In this document: piece by piece, positions 6,354 through 8,813 of the stretch | Position numbering within the stretch: the first letter of the stretch is position 1 | How the letters are laid out: the number at the start of each line of letters is the position of its first letter | Origin: Micavibrio sp. UBA1672 | Lineage (GTDB): Bacteria > Pseudomonadota > Alphaproteobacteria > Micavibrionales > Micavibrionaceae | Reading direction: 5' to 3' | Length of the DNA: 8,813 nucleotides | NCBI GenBank assembly: GCA_002320665.1 | Contig: DCKO01000066.1 | Location: forward strand, 1 to 8,813 | Notes under the pieces: model-generated | Databases searched by the model: none | Seen by the model: the letters and a program-made list of their open reading frames with translations, nothing else | Told to the model about the DNA's origin: nothing | Program-made: the position numbers and the translations under genes

Positions 6354-7592
6354 TTGATCGATAGTTTTTATGCCTGCGTTGAGTCAGCTCTACCACAAAA
6401 CTGCCTCCCCCCCTTCATACCTGAACCACCAAAAGGAAAAACATATGTTATAGGAGCCGGCAAAGCCTCTGCTAAAATGGCTCAAGTCTTTGAGCAGTAC
6501 TATAAAGGTGACTATGAGGGATTAGTCGTCACCCGCTATGGTCATGGCGTTCCAACCCAAAAAATAAAAGTTATCGAAGCATCACACCCTGTCCCAGATG
6601 AAGCAGGCGCCAAGGCCGCCATAGAATTAATCGACTTTATATCTGAAGCAGACTCCGATGATCTTGTTATCTGCTTACTCTCTGGCGGAGGATCTGCCTT
6701 GCTCTCATCCCCACAAGCTGGCCTTAGTTTGCAGAAATTTATTGATATCACAAAAACACTTCTGAAATCCGGCGCAAGCATTCAGGAAATTAACACAGTA
6801 CGAAAACATCTTGGACGTGCCTTTGGCGGAAAACTTGCTAAAGCCGCTTATCCTGCCAAACTTATTACCCTGTCGATTTCCGATGTTACCGGCAATGACC
6901 CAAGCGTTATCGCCTCTGGCCCGACTGTTGCCGACCCAACAACATTAGAAGACACAAAACACATATTAAACACGTATAACATCCCCCTCAGCCCAGAACT
7001 CGAATCCTTCCTGAATAATTCAGAGAATGAAACACTAAAGGACAGAGATGAGGCTCTCTCAAATGCAGAATATCACCTGATTGCAACACCGGAAAAAAGT
7101 CTGGAAACTGCAGCCGAATTCTTTAAAGGCCAAAATATTCCAGTCCACTTAATTTCCTCAACGATCGAAGGTGACACGAACAAGGCCGCTCAAGAACAAA
7201 CAGCCTTGATCAAGACAATAAAAGAAGGAAGACACAAACTTTCTGCCCCGATTGCGCTAATCTCCGGCGGAGAAACTACTGTTATCGTCAAAGGCTCTGG
7301 TGCCGGCGGCCCGAATACCCAATTCATGCTGCAAAGCGCTATCGCATTAAAAGGCCTAGAAAGTGTTTATGGGCTGGCCTGTGATACAGATGGGATTGAC
7401 GGATCAAAAGATAATGCAGGCGCCTTTATTGCGCCTGACACCCTAAAGAAATCAGATGTAAATGCCGAAAATTATCTCCATAACAACGACTCCTATCATT
7501 ATTTCGAAGCCCTTAATGATCTCATTATCTCCGGCCCAACCCACACCAATGTAAATGACTACCGTGTATTTTTATTAGATAAGACAACATGA
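6354..7592 (+). CDS. gckA: Glycerate 2-kinase (DUF4147/MOFRL family)
   Basis: Family members phosphorylate D-glycerate with ATP to 2-phosphoglycerate in the cytoplasm; many databases misname them hydroxypyruvate reductase (TtuD). Seen: VIGAGKA (32-38), SGGGSALL (110-117), NTVRKHLG (147-154), SDVTGND (176-182) and ASGPTV (187-192) in the DUF4147 domain; then SGGETTV (304-310), GSGAGGPNTQF (314-324), DTDGIDG (344-350) and SGPTHTNVND (393-402) in the MOFRL domain. There is no in-frame ATG or GTG near the N-terminus. TTG 6354 is given here but lacks a nearby Shine-Dalgarno sequence. The frame is open back to 6315, where AAAGGA lies 9 nt before an ATT at 6330; that start would add eight residues (SKNHKKLL region) that fit the family's usual N-terminal helix. 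The first gene of the operon; overlaps the next by ATGA. Confidence 0.92.
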   Translation: MIDSFYACVESALPQNCLPPFIPEPPKGKTYVIGAGKASAKMAQVFEQYYKGDYEGLVVTRYGHGVPTQKIKVIEASHPVPDEAGAKAAIELIDFISEADSDDLVICLLSGGGSALLSSPQAGLSLQKFIDITKTLLKSGASIQEINTVRKHLGRAFGGKLAKAAYPAKLITLSISDVTGNDPSVIASGPTVADPTTLEDTKHILNTYNIPLSPELESFLNNSENETLKDRDEALSNAEYHLIATPEKSLETAAEFFKGQNIPVHLISSTIEGDTNKAAQEQTALIKTIKEGRHKLSAPIALISGGETTVIVKGSGAGGPNTQFMLQSAIALKGLESVYGLACDTDGIDGSKDNAGAFIAPDTLKKSDVNAENYLHNNDSYHYFEALNDLIISGPTHTNVNDYRVFLLDKTT

Positions 7593-8386
7593 AACAAAAA
7601 CTAGTATTTACAGATCTTGATGGCACTTTACTGGATCACCACAATTATTCTTTTGCTCCAGCAAGCAAAGCCTTAGCTCTTCTCAAAGAAAAAAATATCC
7701 CCCTTATCCTGACCACAAGCAAAACTCTAGCCGAAATCAAAGAACTCCAAAAAGAGCTGGATAATGAACACGCCCCCTCTATCGCCGAAAACGGCTCTGT
7801 CATTTTTATTCCTGCTAATAGTTTTGAAAACAGCGAAGAACAAATTGTAACACTGGGAAAATCCAGATCAGAGATTGTTGAAGCCATCAATGCATTTCCC
7901 TCCTATCTCCGTAAAAACATCACCGGCTTTTCCGATATGAGCACACAAGATATCTGCAATCATACTGGATTACCCCAAGACAAAGCAGGACTTGCTGCCA
8001 ATCGTCACGGTAGTGAGCCATTTCTATGGTCAGGAAATGAGGAAGAGCTTGATACACTCAAAAGCATGCTCGCAGAGCAAAACATCCGACTTATCAAAGG
8101 TGGTCGCTTCGTTCATGCGCTGGGGCAAACCGACAAAGTCGATGGTATGACATATCTAGCCCAAAAATACAAAGCACTGTGGAGCACAGATAATATCGAC
8201 ACCATTGCCCTTGGTGATGGCCCAAATGATAAGGCAATGCTGCTCGCCGCAGGAACAGGAATTGCAATTCCTAATAAATATGGTGTATCAATAAACTTTG
8301 AATGCAGTGCACCAAATATTATCCACGCCCAAAAACAAGGGCCTGCAGGATGGAATAAAGAAATAAAAAACTGGTTAGAGAACTAA
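7589..8386 (+). CDS. mpgP: Mannosyl-3-phosphoglycerate phosphatase family HAD hydrolase (HAD-IIB)
   Basis: A 265-residue cytoplasmic phosphatase. HAD motifs are all present: I, FTDLDGTLLD with nucleophile Asp9 and acid/base Asp11; II, LTTSKT (41-46); III, Lys183 in GQTDKVDGM; IV, ALGDGPND (207-214) with Asp210 and Asp214 for Mg2+. The type IIB cap carries family landmarks ENGS (67-70), GGRFVHALG (171-179) and GPAGW (251-255). Family members remove phosphate from mannosyl- or glucosyl-3-phosphoglycerate to give the compatible solute. The E. coli homologue YedP has no firm role, so membership alone does not prove this. The adjacent glycosyltransferase strongly favours a glycosyl-3-phosphoglycerate substrate. 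Sugar identity (glucose or mannose) cannot be read from this protein. It overlaps the kinase gene by 4 nt, indicating translational coupling. Confidence 0.9.
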   Translation: MKQKLVFTDLDGTLLDHHNYSFAPASKALALLKEKNIPLILTTSKTLAEIKELQKELDNEHAPSIAENGSVIFIPANSFENSEEQIVTLGKSRSEIVEAINAFPSYLRKNITGFSDMSTQDICNHTGLPQDKAGLAANRHGSEPFLWSGNEEELDTLKSMLAEQNIRLIKGGRFVHALGQTDKVDGMTYLAQKYKALWSTDNIDTIALGDGPNDKAMLLAAGTGIAIPNKYGVSINFECSAPNIIHAQKQGPAGWNKEIKNWLEN

Positions 8387-8423
8387 CCGCACTCAAAACA
8401 AACAGACACATGGGAGAACAAAT

Positions 8424-8813
8424 ATGGGTGATTTTCACCAAAACGGTATAATTTCTACACTTCATAACTTGAATGATAGACCACTTTTGGAACTAGAGCG
8501 GGAATTAATGGAATTTTCCCACCTAAATCCCATGACACTCATCTTACCCTCTTTATTTTCAGAACTAGAAGGTGATGCACTGAAGGATATTATTAGTGAA
8601 CTAGCCTCTGCGCCCTATTTAAGTGAAATTGTCATTGGCCTTGATCGAGCTGATAAACAGCAATTTGAATATGCGAAGAAATTCTTTTCAACTCTACCCC
8701 AACATCACAGAATTTTATGGAATGACGGCCCACGCTTACAAACCATCCATAAAGAGTTGGAAGATAAAGGCCTCGCCCCAACGGAACCCGGTAAAGGCCG
8801 CAATGTCTGGTAT
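8424..8813 (+). CDS. Glucosyl/mannosyl-3-phosphoglycerate synthase-like glycosyltransferase (N-terminal part, cut at right edge)
   Basis: The ATG at 8424 follows GGGAG (8412-8416) with 7-nt spacing; 130 codons are open to the edge. The segment LILPSLFSELEG (39-50) is the first strand of a GT-A nucleotide-sugar domain. IVIGLDRAD (69-77), WNDGPRL and PGKGRNVWY (122-130) resemble bacterial GpgS-like (GT81-related) enzymes that transfer glucose or mannose from a nucleotide sugar to 3-phosphoglycerate. The metal-binding DxD and acceptor residues lie beyond the edge. It is 37 nt after the phosphatase gene on the same strand, which is the expected next-step enzyme, so the two support one another. 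Sugar specificity is undetermined. Confidence 0.8.
   Translation, partial: MGDFHQNGIISTLHNLNDRPLLELERELMEFSHLNPMTLILPSLFSELEGDALKDIISELASAPYLSEIVIGLDRADKQQFEYAKKFFSTLPQHHRILWNDGPRLQTIHKELEDKGLAPTEPGKGRNVWY

Noticed and set aside
7645..7890. Minus-strand open frame opposite the phosphatase gene
   Set aside because: The plus-strand HAD motifs are complete; this is an antisense shadow.

Overview
The window looks like accessory chromosome of a Gram-negative bacterium, probably an aquatic or marine alphaproteobacterium. The basis is moderately AT-rich DNA, two type I secretion (T1SS)-style RTX proteins, a small TFIIB-type zinc-ribbon protein of a form I associate with alphaproteobacteria, and a glycosylglycerate-type solute operon. 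Taxonomy is inference; there is no rRNA or marker gene here. I see no tRNA, IS element, CRISPR array or prophage gene.

Left part (1-4990): secreted RTX module. The minus strand from 2589 to the left edge is one uninterrupted coding sequence (863 codons, no stop). It is a large cysteine-free multidomain protein with three blocks of calcium-binding nonapeptides, two embedded modules resembling T1SS C-terminal target domains, and a central SASA/SGNH carbohydrate-esterase domain. The window cuts it just as a cadherin-like repeat begins. Upstream on the same strand is a classical short-chain dehydrogenase/reductase (3504-2722). Diverging from it is a second, complete RTX protein (3620-4990): about 11 nonapeptides, two cadherin-like units of exactly 99 residues, and a T1SS target domain. 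The two RTX proteins share a distinctive linker module, so they are probably related and exported by the same system; the exporter is not in the window. Two hairpins close this block at 5019-5088.

Middle part (5141-6198): a formate/nitrite-transporter-family membrane protein (plus strand) converges, with only 5 bp between stop codons, on a small zinc-ribbon-like protein (minus strand) that has lost three of its four expected cysteines.

Right part (6269-8813): a plus-strand operon behind an extended -10 promoter. It holds glycerate 2-kinase, a mannosyl-3-phosphoglycerate-phosphatase-type HAD enzyme (4-nt overlap), and the first 130 codons of a glucosyl/mannosyl-3-phosphoglycerate-synthase-like glycosyltransferase. 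The last two would make a glycosylglycerate compatible solute from a nucleotide sugar and 3-phosphoglycerate; the kinase would recover or supply the glycerate moiety. The kinase has no ATG start.

The most interesting items are the esterase protein with internal secretion-signal-like modules, the paired RTX proteins around an SDR, the cysteine-poor zinc ribbon, and the unusual start of the glycerate kinase.
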